Assembly: GCA_021810735.1 (NCBI GenBank)
Contig: JAJZIF010000010.1
Location: forward strand, 4,003-21,687
Direction: 5' to 3'
DNA: 17,685 bases
DNA from: Acidobacteriota bacterium
Lineage (GTDB): Bacteria; Acidobacteriota; Terriglobia; Terriglobales; Acidobacteriaceae
Shown here: positions 9,554 to 17,546 of the stretch, piece after piece
How the letters are laid out: each line of letters begins with the position of its first letter
Position numbering within the stretch: position 1 is the stretch's first letter
Notes under the pieces: model-generated
The model's database searches: none
What the model was told of the DNA's origin: nothing
The model's input: only the letters and a program-made list of their open reading frames with translations
Made by a program: the position numbers and the translations under genes

Positions 9554-11137
9554 CTACTTTGCCGTCCCCGAGGCTCTGCCGCCTTCTGCCTGTTCCGCCT
9601 TCTTCTGCACCGCGGCGTCCTCGTTCTCTTCCAGGAACATCTTCTTGTACTCGTTCAGCGCTTCCTTGATGCGCGACCGCAGGTCATCGTCCAGCGATCT
9701 CTTCGTTCCAATATCCGTCAGCAGCGCCTGCTGCGAAGCATCCAGGTACTTGTACAGCCCCGACTCAAAATCCTTGATCGAGTCGACCTTCACATCGTCC
9801 AGGTAACCCTGCGTGCCCGCGAACAGGATGATCACCTGCTGCTCGGCAGAGAGCGGTTGGAACTGCGGCTGCTTCAGCAACTCCGTCAGCCGCTGCCCGC
9901 GATTCAGCTGGTTTTGCGTCGCCTTGTCCAAGTCGCTTCCGAACTGCGCAAACGCCGCCAGGTCGCGATACTGCGCCAGATCCAGCTTCAGCGTCGAACC
10001 CACCTGCTTAATTGCCTTGATCGCCGCCGAGAAACCCACGCGCGAAACGGAAAGACCTACGTTCACCGCCGGACGCACGCCCGAGTTGAACAAATCTGTC
10101 TCCAGGAAGATCTGCCCGTCCGTAATCGAAATCACGTTCGTCGGAATATACGCCGAAACATCGCCCGCCTGCGTCTCGATGATCGGCAGCGCCGTCAGCG
10201 AACCTCCGCCCTTTTCATTGCTCAGTTTGGACGACCGCTCCAGCAGCCGCGAGTGCAGATAAAACACATCGCCCGGATACGCCTCGCGTCCCGGCGGACG
10301 CCGCAGCAGAAGCGACAGCTCGCGATACGCCACGGCGTGCTTCGACAGGTCGTCGTAAATAATCAGCGCATGCTTGCCCTTGTCGCGGAAGTATTCGGCC
10401 ATCGCCGTCGCCGCATACGGCGCAAGATACAGCATCGGCGCCGGTTCTGATGCTGAAGCCGACACAATGATCGTGTAATCCATCGCGCCGCGCTCTTCCA
10501 GCATATGCACCACGCCGGCCACCGACGAGCGCTTCTGCCCGATCGCGCAATACACGCAGATCAGGTCCTTGCCCTTGTTGTTCAGAATTGTGTCCAGCGC
10601 AATCGCCGTCTTGCCCGTCTGACGGTCGCCGATAATCAGTTCGCGCTGCCCGCGGCCGATCGGAATCATCGCGTCGATGGCCTTCAGACCCGTCATCATC
10701 GGCTCGCGCACCGGCTGCCGGTCGATCACGCCCGGAGCCAACCGCTCCACCGGGAACGAATCGCTCGCATGAATCGGACCGCGGTCGTCAATCGGCTCGC
10801 CCAGCGCGTTCACCACACGGCCAATCATGCCGTCGCCCACGGGCACGCTCAAAATCTTGCCCGTGCGCTTCACCACGTCGCCTTCGCGCAGTTCCGACCA
10901 CTCCCCCAGCAGCACCGCGCCCACCTGGTCTTCTTCCAGGTTCATCGCCATGCCCGCCACGCCGTGCGGAAACTCCAGCATCTCGCCGGCCATGCATTTT
11001 TCCAGCCCATGCAAACGCGCAATGCCGTCGCCCAGCGAAATGATCGTGCCCACTTCGTCGACGCGCATCTTCGCGTCATAGTTCGCAATTTGCTCCTTCA
11101 GGAGCGCGGTAATTTCATCTGCCTTAATCTGCGCCAT
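9554..11137 (-). CDS. atpA: ATP synthase F1 alpha subunit
   Basis: The 527-residue non-catalytic nucleotide-binding subunit. Walker A is GDRQTGKT (170-177); [16 protein letters not shown] (257-272) carries Walker B. The arginine finger Arg366 lies in VGLSVSRVG. The N-terminal delta-binding helix ([16 protein letters not shown]) is present. The C-terminus ends in a charged Glu/Lys/Ala-rich tail of about 20 residues beyond the usual end. There is a 63-bp gap after atpH with no separate promoter visible, and GGGAAGC just before the ATG. The gene is otherwise ordinary. Confidence 0.99.
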   Translation of the reverse strand: MAQIKADEITALLKEQIANYDAKMRVDEVGTIISLGDGIARLHGLEKCMAGEMLEFPHGVAGMAMNLEEDQVGAVLLGEWSELREGDVVKRTGKILSVPVGDGMIGRVVNALGEPIDDRGPIHASDSFPVERLAPGVIDRQPVREPMMTGLKAIDAMIPIGRGQRELIIGDRQTGKTAIALDTILNNKGKDLICVYCAIGQKRSSVAGVVHMLEERGAMDYTIIVSASASEPAPMLYLAPYAATAMAEYFRDKGKHALIIYDDLSKHAVAYRELSLLLRRPPGREAYPGDVFYLHSRLLERSSKLSNEKGGGSLTALPIIETQAGDVSAYIPTNVISITDGQIFLETDLFNSGVRPAVNVGLSVSRVGFSAAIKAIKQVGSTLKLDLAQYRDLAAFAQFGSDLDKATQNQLNRGQRLTELLKQPQFQPLSAEQQVIILFAGTQGYLDDVKVDSIKDFESGLYKYLDASQQALLTDIGTKRSLDDDLRSRIKEALNEYKKMFLEENEDAAVQKKAEQAEGGRASGTAK

Positions 11138-11200
11138 GCTTCCCTGTTCCCAGCCGGGTAAATCCCTGTTGCTCTGCTTTTGCGTTGCTTCTGCTGCCGC

Positions 11201-11740
11201 CTACTTCGCAGCCAGTTGGTTTTCCAGTACCGCGAGCCGCCCGCGCACCGATCCGTCGTAAACCGTGCTCCCTACCCGCACAATCACGCCGCCAATCAGC
11301 GCCTGGTCCTCGCGAAATGTCGCTTCCACCTTGCCATGCACCAGCTCGCCGATCTTAAGGATCAGCGCCCGGCGCTCCTGCTCGTCCAGCGCACGCGCCG
11401 ACGTCACCTCTACCTCCGCGATGCCCAGCCGGCTGTTCATCTCCCGCCGAAATTCATCCAGAATCTCCTCGTAGGCATCCATCCGGTTATGGTGCAGCAG
11501 CACAGCCACAAAGTTCTTCACCTGTGGCGCCAGCTGCAGCTTCTGGTTCATGCGGTCCAGAATCGTAATCTTCTCCGGCAGCGGAAACGAAGGATCCAGA
11601 AACACTTCCCGCAAATCCGCGGCCGCATGCCAGGCCGTCGTAAAGTCTTTCAGTTGGCGCTTCACGTCTTCATAGGACAGATGCGCCTCGGCGATCACAT
11701 CCGCAAACGCGCGCGCGTAGCGCAGGGCAAAGGCCGCCAT
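11201..11740 (-). CDS. atpH: ATP synthase F1 delta subunit (OSCP)
   Basis: A 179-residue peripheral-stalk subunit that sits on top of F1 and joins the alpha N-termini to the b subunits. The N-terminal six-helix domain starts ALRYARAFADVIAEAH. The C-terminal signature LIGGVIVRVGSTVYDGSVRG (144-163) is a near-perfect OSCP match. Its ATG shares one base with the atpF stop (TGATG), and AAGGAG lies about 10 nt upstream, so it is well translated within the operon. Confidence 0.97.
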   Translation of the reverse strand: MAAFALRYARAFADVIAEAHLSYEDVKRQLKDFTTAWHAAADLREVFLDPSFPLPEKITILDRMNQKLQLAPQVKNFVAVLLHHNRMDAYEEILDEFRREMNSRLGIAEVEVTSARALDEQERRALILKIGELVHGKVEATFREDQALIGGVIVRVGSTVYDGSVRGRLAVLENQLAAK

Positions 11741-12486
11741 CAGCTCTGCTCTCCTTTGGGCTTGCCCGTAATCGACTTCGCAAATTCAGCCACCAGCGCC
11801 TTGTCGCGGTCCGCATCCACCTTCAGGCTCGACCGCACCTGTCCCAGCGCCAGTTCCGCCGCATAACGCCGCAAATTCCGCTGTGCCATGGCGCTCGCGG
11901 CGTCAATTTCCTGCTCGGCGGAGTGCACAATCCGTTGCCGCTCCGTCTCCAGCGCCTCGTGCATGCGTCGCTCTTCCTCGGCAGCTTCGTGTTCTGATCG
12001 TTTCCGGAATGCCTCGATCTCTGCATCCAGGTGCGACAGCCGTTCCTCGATCGCCGCCAGCCTGCGCTTCGCATCGTCGCTTACCTGCTTGGCTTCCACC
12101 AGGTCCTTCTGCAATCGCTCCGTCCGGCGCCGGAAAATTCCCGGCAAGGCTTTGAAGAGGAAGTAAAAAATCACAAACAGCAGAATCCCCGAGTTCAGCC
12201 ACTCAAAGATCTGAGCCATCGTCTTGACCGGCAATCCCAGCTTCTTTGCAAACCACTGCACCGAGGACGAATACAAGTAATCCTTGTGTTGCCGCTCTGT
12301 CTCGGGAGCATCCATCTGTTCCGGAGGCCCGTTGGACTTCTGAGCATCCACCTGGCTCTTCGGCTGACTCTGCGCCATCGCCGCCACGCCGGCATGCGAA
12401 GCCTGTGCCCGCGCGGGCAGCGTCATCGCTCCCAACGCAAGACCAAGCGCCAGCGCCAGACATCCCGTTCTCAAAATCTGCTTCAC
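11740..12486 (-). CDS. atpF: ATP synthase Fo b subunit with signal-peptide-like N-terminus
   Basis: A 248-residue peripheral-stalk subunit; ordinary b subunits have about 160. Residues 1-28 look like a cleavable signal peptide: MKQILRTG, a Leu/Ala core, then ARAQA. A polar stretch rich in Gln, Asp, Glu and Pro (about 29-90) follows and would face the periplasm. The true membrane segment is about 94-113 (IFEWLNSGILLFVIFYFLFK), ending in the usual basic RRRTERL. A long charged coiled coil (118-220) then reaches up to F1. The GTG start is supported by GGGAG 6 nt upstream and overlaps the b' stop as GTGA. With the preceding gene it gives two unlike b subunits, presumably a b/b' heterodimer. Confidence 0.93.
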   Translation of the reverse strand: MKQILRTGCLALALGLALGAMTLPARAQASHAGVAAMAQSQPKSQVDAQKSNGPPEQMDAPETERQHKDYLYSSSVQWFAKKLGLPVKTMAQIFEWLNSGILLFVIFYFLFKALPGIFRRRTERLQKDLVEAKQVSDDAKRRLAAIEERLSHLDAEIEAFRKRSEHEAAEEERRMHEALETERQRIVHSAEQEIDAASAMAQRNLRRYAAELALGQVRSSLKVDADRDKALVAEFAKSITGKPKGEQS

Positions 12487-12938
12487 CGCGCGCTCCCCAC
12501 CGCCGGCAGCACGGCTTCCTGCATCTGCTCCGCAATCTGTCCAATCTCCGCGTGCAATTGCAGCTTGGCTGCTGCGGCTTGCCGCGCAATCTCCCGCTTT
12601 GCGGCTTCGGTACGGTCACGCGCCAGCAAACGCGCGCTCGCCAGCGCCGTTTCTCGCTCTGCGTTCCACTGCTGCACTTGCAGCTCCCGTGCGTGATGAA
12701 TCTCCGCACGCGCCGCACGCAGCTTCGCCTCGTATTCCTGCGACTTCACATCCGCTGCAGCCACTGCGGCGTGCGCTCGCTCCACAGCGCCCTGCGTCCG
12801 CTCATACCGTTCCGCACGGGTCCGCCTCAGCGGTCGGTACAAAATAAAGTGGTAGCCTGCCACCAACAGCAGAAACAAAATCATTGTCGGCACAGAGCCG
12901 AGCACAAATTGACCGAGATCGTTGACTATTTCTTGCAT
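12483..12938 (-). CDS. atpF: ATP synthase Fo b'-type subunit
   Basis: A 151-residue second b-like subunit. One N-terminal membrane segment (about 12-33, VLGSVPTMILFLLLVAGYHF) is followed by RPLRRTRAERYERTQGAVE, the characteristic b/b' neck, and an Ala/Glu/Arg-rich coiled coil to the end. It lacks the signal-like extension of its neighbour and is closer to ordinary b' size. It is the first gene of the operon. No clear Shine-Dalgarno precedes the ATG, and an in-frame TAG 42 nt upstream rules out an earlier start. Two different b genes in tandem are known from cyanobacteria and several other phyla, where the proteins form a heterodimer. Confidence 0.92.
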   Translation of the reverse strand: MQEIVNDLGQFVLGSVPTMILFLLLVAGYHFILYRPLRRTRAERYERTQGAVERAHAAVAAADVKSQEYEAKLRAARAEIHHARELQVQQWNAERETALASARLLARDRTEAAKREIARQAAAAKLQLHAEIGQIAEQMQEAVLPAVGSAR

Positions 12939-12995
12939 GTAATGATCGACGTATAATGTTGGGAACTAAGCAGATAAGGCCGCCCGGACCCCCGT

Positions 12996-13024
12996 TTCTA
13001 ACAAAGCGCGCGGACCAGTGTCAA
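12996..13024 (-). promoter_or_regulatory. Candidate promoter of the ATP synthase operon
   Basis: The minus strand carries a perfect -35 TTGACA (13024-13019). It is followed after 17 nt by TTAGAA or after 18 nt by TAGAAA, both modest -10 matches. Transcription would start near 12988, leaving a leader of about 50 nt before the b' ATG. It is the best promoter-like sequence in the gap upstream of the operon. Confidence 0.5.
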
Positions 13025-13063
13025 TACGCAATTGCAGAATCAGCGCGAACGAAATTGCTCCGT

Positions 13064-13087
13064 CCGCTTGACGCTAATTCCAAGCGG
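13064..13087. repeat. 7-bp inverted repeat overlapping the candidate sRNA promoter
   Basis: CCGCTTG (13064-13070) and CAAGCGG (13081-13087) are exact complements around a 10-nt spacer. The left arm overlaps the plus-strand TTGACG (13068-13073), and the right arm lies in the spacer before TACACT. An operator over a promoter would look like this; a plain RNA hairpin is the alternative. Confidence 0.5.
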
Positions 13088-13095
13088 CGTACACT
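13068..13095 (+). promoter_or_regulatory. Candidate plus-strand promoter for a small RNA
   Basis: TTGACG (13068-13073, five of six) and TACACT (13090-13095, four of six) are separated by 16 nt. Predicted start is near 13102. It is the only plus-strand promoter-like pair in the window that leads directly into a strong plus-strand terminator without an open reading frame. Confidence 0.4.
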
Positions 13096-13101
13096 CTAAG
13101 T

Positions 13102-13186
13102 ATCGCCTATGACCCGCTTCAGGGTCCAGCGGCTCGGAGAGGTGAGTTTCCCACCACGCTCACTCCTCCGGGCCGTTATTGTTTTT
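13102..13186 (+). ncRNA. Candidate small RNA of about 85 nt, convergent with hflX
   Basis: Three elements line up on the plus strand: a promoter-like pair ending at 13095, a hairpin GACCC-gcttca-GGGTC (13111-13126), and a long terminator hairpin (13130-13175) followed by TTATTGTTTTT. No open reading frame of note is present. The product would be two hairpins with a U-rich tail, the form of many Hfq-binding sRNAs, and hfq itself lies 1.5 kb away. It does not look like tRNA, 4.5S RNA or any riboswitch I recognise. Its 3' end overlaps the last few bases of hflX in antisense. Transcription is inferred, not shown. Confidence 0.4.
13130..13186 (+). terminator. Plus-strand intrinsic terminator overlapping the hflX stop codon
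   Basis: Arms at 13130-13146 and 13159-13175 pair at 14 of 17 positions by Watson-Crick, with two more G-U pairs on the plus strand and one mismatch; the loop is 12 nt. TTATTGTTTTT follows at 13176-13186. On the minus strand two pairs are lost and no T-run follows, so the polarity favours a plus-strand transcript. Confidence 0.65.
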
Positions 13187-14594
13187 CCACGAATCTTCTG
13201 AACCGTCCCACCAGCGACGCCGGCGCAGAAACCGCCATCCTCACCAGGTTTCCCTCGAATTCCCGACCCCGAATCACCGCACCCGCTTCCAGCGCCGCAA
13301 TCACTTCCCCCTCCGACTGCGGAATCCGCAGCCGCGCTTCCACCATCGGATCCTGCTGCAGCGCCTCATCGATCCGCTCCAGCAGCTCCGGCAGCCCATC
13401 CCCCGTCTTGGCTGAAATCGCCAGCGGCCGGCCCACTCCCTCGCGCAGCCCGGACTGCTCCTCCGGCGTCAGCAGGTCCACCTTGTTCAGCACCTCGATC
13501 TGTGGTTTCTCCCGCACACCCAGTTCCGCCAGCACAAGCTTCACTTCGCTCCGATGCTCTTCCCGCATCGCACTCGAGCAGTCCTGTACATGCAGCAATA
13601 CCTCGGCCTTCTGCACCTCTTCCAGCGTCGCTCGAAACGAACTGATCAGCGTCGGCGGCAAGTCCCGAATAAAACCCACCGTATCCGACAGCAGAACCTT
13701 CCTCCGGCTTGGCAGCGTAATCGCCCGCAGCTTCGGGTCCAGCGTCGCAAACATCCGCGCCGACTCCAGCACACTTGCCCCCGTCAGGGCATTGAACAGC
13801 GTGCTCTTGCCGGCGTTCGTGTAGCCCACCAGCGCCACCGTCGGCACCGGAACCGCCTCCCGCCGCTGCCGCTGCTGGCCGCGAATCCGCCGTACGCTCT
13901 CCAGTTCGCCCCTCAGTTGTGCGATCCGTCGCTGAATCCGTCGCCGGTCCGTCTCCAGCTGCGTCTCGCCCGGTCCGCGTGTGCCGATGCCGCCGCCCAG
14001 GCGCGACATCTCCCGGCCACGCCCCGTCAGCCTCGGCAGCATGTACTCCAGCTGCGCCAGCTCCACCTGCAGCATGCCCTCGCGCGTCCGCGCATGGCGC
14101 GCAAAAATGTCCAGAATCAGCTGCGTACGGTCGATCACTCGCCCCGGCAGCTCTCTTTCCAGGTTTCTCAATTGGGTGGGCGTCAGGTTCTGGCCAAAAA
14201 TAATCACATCGGCACGGCTCGACGCAGCGGCCGCAGCCACTTCCTCGACCTTACCGCTGCCGATCAATGTCGCGGCATCCGCCTTGGCGCGACGCTGCGT
14301 CAGCTCCCCGGCAATTTCCGCCCCGGCGCTCAGCACCAGCTCGCGAAATTCCGCCACGCCGCTTAGGAACTCTTCATTGCTCCCGCCCGCTACGACTGCT
14401 TCGCTGGATTCGCGCCCAGCTTCGCCGACGTCGCGCAACGAAGCCGCATCCCGGGCCTGCCGGGCCGCAGTGAGAACCGCTGCCTTCCGCTGCCCCAGGT
14501 CTACTGAAACCAGTAGCGCGCGCTCCGAGGGCATGGATGGATCCACGGCCGCTCTCACGCCCGATCCCATCCGCACCCCGGAACGATTCGCCAC
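13176..14594 (-). CDS. hflX: Ribosome-associated GTPase HflX
   Basis: A 472-residue GTPase that binds the 50S subunit and splits stalled or heat-damaged ribosomes. The HflX N-terminal domain includes [15 protein letters not shown] and [17 protein letters not shown]. The connecting region carries [19 protein letters not shown], then the glycine-rich [20 protein letters not shown] (197-216). The G domain has GYTNAGKS (257-264), [10 protein letters not shown] (304-313) and NKVD (370-373). A Ser/Glu/Ala-rich stretch at about 50-75 is extra. The start is uncertain: GTG at 14594 gives this length, while ATGs at 14570 (GGGG just upstream) or 14534 would shorten it. It follows hfq by 33 bp, as in enterobacterial hfq-hflX operons. 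Confidence 0.95.
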   Translation of the reverse strand: MANRSGVRMGSGVRAAVDPSMPSERALLVSVDLGQRKAAVLTAARQARDAASLRDVGEAGRESSEAVVAGGSNEEFLSGVAEFRELVLSAGAEIAGELTQRRAKADAATLIGSGKVEEVAAAAASSRADVIIFGQNLTPTQLRNLERELPGRVIDRTQLILDIFARHARTREGMLQVELAQLEYMLPRLTGRGREMSRLGGGIGTRGPGETQLETDRRRIQRRIAQLRGELESVRRIRGQQRQRREAVPVPTVALVGYTNAGKSTLFNALTGASVLESARMFATLDPKLRAITLPSRRKVLLSDTVGFIRDLPPTLISSFRATLEEVQKAEVLLHVQDCSSAMREEHRSEVKLVLAELGVREKPQIEVLNKVDLLTPEEQSGLREGVGRPLAISAKTGDGLPELLERIDEALQQDPMVEARLRIPQSEGEVIAALEAGAVIRGREFEGNLVRMAVSAPASLVGRFRRFVEKQ

Positions 14595-14627
14595 AGTCTT
14601 GTCCCGAGCTTCTGCCCTGATCCCAGC

Positions 14628-14963
14628 TCAGACTCCCCCGGAAGTGCTTCCCGAGGTTCCGCCTGTTACCGGTGCGCCGGCAACCGCATTGCCTGCTCCC
14701 GGGCCGGATGCCGACGTATGTGACGGCGCTGGCCGATGCTCGCCATGCAGTACCGAGCGGCTGCTCACCACTGTCGAAATGGCATGCTTGAAGATCAGTT
14801 GCTCCTGGCTGTTGTTCTCCAGAAGAACTGAATACTTGTCGAATGAGCGGATCTTCCCCGTAAGCTTTACCCCACTGACGAGGTAAATCGTAATCGGAGT
14901 CTTATCTTTGCGGACCGTGTTCAGGAAGGTGTCCTGAATATTCTGTGCCGGCTTGTTATCCAT
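14628..14963 (-). CDS. hfq: RNA chaperone Hfq with extended C-terminal tail
   Basis: A 111-residue Sm-like protein; the hexamer binds sRNA poly-U tails and A-rich mRNA. The Sm1 region is [20 protein letters not shown] with Gln10 in the proximal U-binding position, then [20 protein letters not shown]. Sm2 is [11 protein letters not shown] with the essential KHA (59-61). The position of E. coli Gln41 is Lys here (DKY). After about residue 71 comes a 40-residue tail of Gly, Ala, Ser, Thr and Pro, surely disordered. AAGGAGA lies 10 nt upstream of the ATG. It heads an hfq-hflX unit, and a 12-bp/10-bp nested hairpin lies about 95-170 nt upstream of its start. Confidence 0.96.
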   Translation of the reverse strand: MDNKPAQNIQDTFLNTVRKDKTPITIYLVSGVKLTGKIRSFDKYSVLLENNSQEQLIFKHAISTVVSSRSVLHGEHRPAPSHTSASGPGAGNAVAGAPVTGGTSGSTSGGV

Positions 14964-15055
14964 AGAATGCCGATCTCCTTGTGCTGGTGAGCCGTTCTAA
15001 AAGTTCATTGCCCCGGATGCAAAAAGTTGAAACTGCATAGTTCACATCCACCGAT

Positions 15056-15132
15056 TGTCTATCACCGTCAGCGAAAAAGTCCGCGTACGGCAATGAAAAA
15101 ACGCGAGCTTCCCAAAAGTTCGGTGGTAGACA
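15056..15132. repeat. Nested inverted repeats upstream of hfq (possible structured leader)
   Basis: Outer arms 15056-15067 and 15121-15132 pair over 12 positions with one U-G on the plus strand. Inner arms 15077-15086 and 15101-15110 pair at eight of ten, plus one wobble. The internal loop is about 9 by 10 nt and the apical loop 14 nt. No T-run follows on either strand. The fold could be an hfq leader element or a separate RNA; the sequence does not decide the strand. Confidence 0.45.
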
Positions 15133-15175
15133 GCTTACTTCATCCGATTGGATGCGTGCACATCCGTTGCAGCAC

Positions 15176-16303
15176 TTAATGTTTACGCCCTAATTTCCTG
15201 CTTCTGCGAAATCGCCCTCGATGCGCCCCATTTTGACCCTCTGGCTGGGGAGAAAGAACCGTCGGGCCCTCAATCTGGCGCGCAATTACACCCTCCATCC
15301 GGTATTTCACGGTGATGGTCGGCCCCGGATTCACCCGCCCCGTCTGCGGGTTCAGCGCAATTTGTGGATTTTTCGAGATTTGAAACGAAAACACCGGATC
15401 CGTATCCTGCCCGAACTTCTCATGCCCCACCGTCACTGGGAAAAACCCCTCTATGTGATGCACGCTGTATGCCGTTTCGTACTGGTGCCCCGGAACATCC
15501 CAGGTAAACACCCGGATCTCGTCAAAATCGTACGGTAACCCTCCCTGGTAAGGCGCAAATACCGCCACGTACTCGGGCACCATGTGGTCCGGCGCATCCG
15601 ATTTCGGGTCTTTTACCTGCCGGAACAGGTACGCCCCAATCATCCGCTCTGACGGTGCCAGCACCAGCACCGAATTTGGCACATCCGGCACCAGCGCGCT
15701 CCCGCGCACCCATCCCGTGCGCCCCTTCGCATCGCGCACCAGCCAGTAGTCCTCCATCGGGACCGGTGGTGGGGTCTTGCCCTCTTTTACATCCTGTTCC
15801 CGCTGCATCATCGCCAGCGTCGACTCCCGCCGTGGCACCGATGCCCGTTCCAGCATGTCCAGCTTGTCGTTTGCATGCAGCAGGTAATAGTGTGGCGCCT
15901 GCAATCCCGGCGCATCGTGCAAATACGAAGTCTCTTCGAGAATTGCCTTCGCCAATGGAGGAGTATTCGCGTACTCCTTCCGGAGAGCGTCAAATTTGTC
16001 CATCTCCCCCTGGTTGACGACGTAAAGCTCCTCAATCCAGCCGACTCTCCCGTTCGGAGCCTTGACTTTGTAAAAGCGCGTCTGGTGTTCCAGCACCCGC
16101 AACCGCTCACCGTTCTTCACTTCGGTGACGAAATTCGCCACCGGCGCCACACGATCGCGCAGAAACGTGTGCTCCGCCGCAACATACACATACTGCGGAG
16201 CCATCTGATGTTCGATCCGGCGGCAGCCGGAAAGACCTATCAGGAAAATTGCCAATAGCATTCCAAGGCATGTGCGTCGCACACTGGCATCTGCAAACTT
16301 CAT
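15176..16303 (-). CDS. Lipoprotein with two SH3-like domains and an unrecognised C-terminal region
   Basis: A 375-residue probable lipoprotein. The start is ATG 16303, since MKFADASVRR followed by a hydrophobic run and the lipobox LSGC (Cys27) makes a clean type II signal; longer frames to 16423 add Arg/Gly-rich non-signal sequence. The first bacterial SH3-like domain covers about 35-95 (YVYVAAEHTFLRD ... GRVGWIEELYVV). A second, interrupted by a Lys/Glu/Pro stretch, covers about 120-215 (SYLHDAP ... GRTGWVRGSALV). The remainder (about 220-375) is predicted beta-rich and matches no family I know; it includes PEYVAVFAPYQGG and VPGHQYETAYSVHHIEGFFP. SH3-like domains of this kind bind cell-wall peptides or proteins. 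The last ~20 residues are basic. Role unknown; probably periplasmic. Confidence 0.85.
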   Translation of the reverse strand: MKFADASVRRTCLGMLLAIFLIGLSGCRRIEHQMAPQYVYVAAEHTFLRDRVAPVANFVTEVKNGERLRVLEHQTRFYKVKAPNGRVGWIEELYVVNQGEMDKFDALRKEYANTPPLAKAILEETSYLHDAPGLQAPHYYLLHANDKLDMLERASVPRRESTLAMMQREQDVKEGKTPPPVPMEDYWLVRDAKGRTGWVRGSALVPDVPNSVLVLAPSERMIGAYLFRQVKDPKSDAPDHMVPEYVAVFAPYQGGLPYDFDEIRVFTWDVPGHQYETAYSVHHIEGFFPVTVGHEKFGQDTDPVFSFQISKNPQIALNPQTGRVNPGPTITVKYRMEGVIARQIEGPTVLSPQPEGQNGAHRGRFRRSRKLGRKH

Positions 16304-16400
16304 GAGCAAAAGCGATCCGGCCTTGTTTCGAGCATAGCACCGGCTTCGCGTATCTCCCGGGCGCCCCGTACCAGCGCCGGCACCCCTCTGATGCCCGTAT

Positions 16401-17546
16401 TCACTGCGTCGCCGCAATCCCAATCGCCTGTGTTGGATCCGTTCCCGTCGACGAAGTTGCGACCGGCGTCAGCGCACCCGGAGTCGTCGTGCTGAACTGG
16501 AATACCTGCAGGTCCGGGCTCCCGCCTTCGTTCACCACCGCCAGATAGCCCTTCGTCTTGTCCTCGGCCATCGCAACCGGCGTCGTTCCGGTCGAAAACG
16601 GCGAGCCTGCGATCGCCGTCAGCCCACCCGTAGTCCCCACCGAAAACGCGCTGATCGAATTTCCCGTTCGATTCGCCACATACACATAGCTGCCCGTCGG
16701 ATCGGCCAGCACCGCCGCCGGTCCAAGCCCCGTCTTAAACGGCGATCCGCTGATCTCGCTCAGTGTCCCGTTGGACGCAATAGAGAAAACGCGTACAGCA
16801 TTGATGCCCGTCTCCGTCACATACAGGTATTTCCCATTGGGCGAAACCGCCACCGCCAAATCCGCATCCAGATTCTGTTTCGGCGGAAGCACGCTGTTCA
16901 CTGGAGCCAGCGCCCCGGTCGTTCCATTGAAGCTCAGCGTCTCCACGCCGTCCGTGCCCAGCGCCACATACACATACGCGTCATTCGGCGTAATCGCCAG
17001 CGAACTGGCTGCTGAACTCGCCAGCGCAACCCCCGGCACATTCAAATTCGTCAAAGCTCCCGTCGACGAATTAATCCCAAACACATACGCTTCCCCCGAA
17101 AACCCCGAAACCCACACAATCCACTGCCCGGTCGAGTCGATTTCCATCGTCACCGGCGAATCCCCCGTAAACACCGGCGTTCCGCCATTGCCCAGCGAAA
17201 TCGCGCCGTTGCTCCCCACCGTGTACACATAAATCGCGCCTGAGAGTGATCCCATGTACAGCAGGCTGTCGTTCGGCGTCATCGCAATACAGCTGGGCGT
17301 CAGCGGCACTGCGAAGGGTGAGCCGCTAATGTTTGTCAGCTTTCCATTCGTGAGCGAAAACCCAGCTATTGTGTTCAGATTCGGGTTCGAATTCGCAACA
17401 TACAGGTAAGCCCCGGTAGCCCCCGTTCCGCCGCCGCCGCCACCGGACCCTCCGCCGCCGTTCGTACTCGTCACCGGCGGAAAAAACTGCCCGCACCCCG
17501 CCAGCGCCAGCAGCCCCGCCAGCAAACACCATCCTGCAAATCTCAT
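16401..17546 (-). CDS. Lipoprotein beta-propeller of the lactonase / YVTN type
   Basis: A 381-residue secreted lipoprotein. MRFAGWCLLAGLLALAGC supplies a signal peptide with lipobox LAGC (Cys18). A Gly/Ser linker (about 30-41) follows, encoded by a GGC/GGT-rich run. Then come seven repeats of the YVTN/lactonase kind, each with a Y-hydrophobic-Y-V strand and a G-x-L/I turn: examples are YLYVANSN near 47, YVYVALGTDG, YLYVTETGINAV and YVYVANRTGNSISAFSV. Seven repeats predict a full seven-bladed propeller. The fold is shared by 6-phosphogluconolactonase and by many Acidobacteriota surface paralogs, so enzymatic activity should not be assumed. GGAGG lies 6 nt before the ATG. The next gene, the SH3 lipoprotein, starts 97 bp downstream. 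Confidence 0.9.
   Translation of the reverse strand: MRFAGWCLLAGLLALAGCGQFFPPVTSTNGGGGSGGGGGGTGATGAYLYVANSNPNLNTIAGFSLTNGKLTNISGSPFAVPLTPSCIAMTPNDSLLYMGSLSGAIYVYTVGSNGAISLGNGGTPVFTGDSPVTMEIDSTGQWIVWVSGFSGEAYVFGINSSTGALTNLNVPGVALASSAASSLAITPNDAYVYVALGTDGVETLSFNGTTGALAPVNSVLPPKQNLDADLAVAVSPNGKYLYVTETGINAVRVFSIASNGTLSEISGSPFKTGLGPAAVLADPTGSYVYVANRTGNSISAFSVGTTGGLTAIAGSPFSTGTTPVAMAEDKTKGYLAVVNEGGSPDLQVFQFSTTTPGALTPVATSSTGTDPTQAIGIAATQ

Noticed and set aside
12952..12957. Perfect plus-strand TATAAT upstream of the sRNA candidate
   Set aside because: The nearest -35-like TTGACT is 24 nt away and others are 13 nt away, so spacing is wrong. The TTGACG/TACACT pair further on fits better.
13102..13186. 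tRNA, 4.5S RNA or known riboswitch in the hflX-atp gap
   Set aside because: There is no T-loop GTTCGA-type sequence, no SRP apical GGAAG consensus, and no riboswitch core that I recognise.
15034..15061. Minus-strand TAGACA, 16 nt, TATGCA as an hfq promoter
   Set aside because: The -10 matches at only three positions, and the -35 lies inside the outer stem of the nested repeat. Too weak to list as a feature.
17425..17463. GGC/GGT repeat run in the propeller gene as a phase-variable tract
   Set aside because: The run is imperfect and encodes an ordinary Gly/Ser linker after the lipobox; an in-frame trinucleotide change would only alter linker length.
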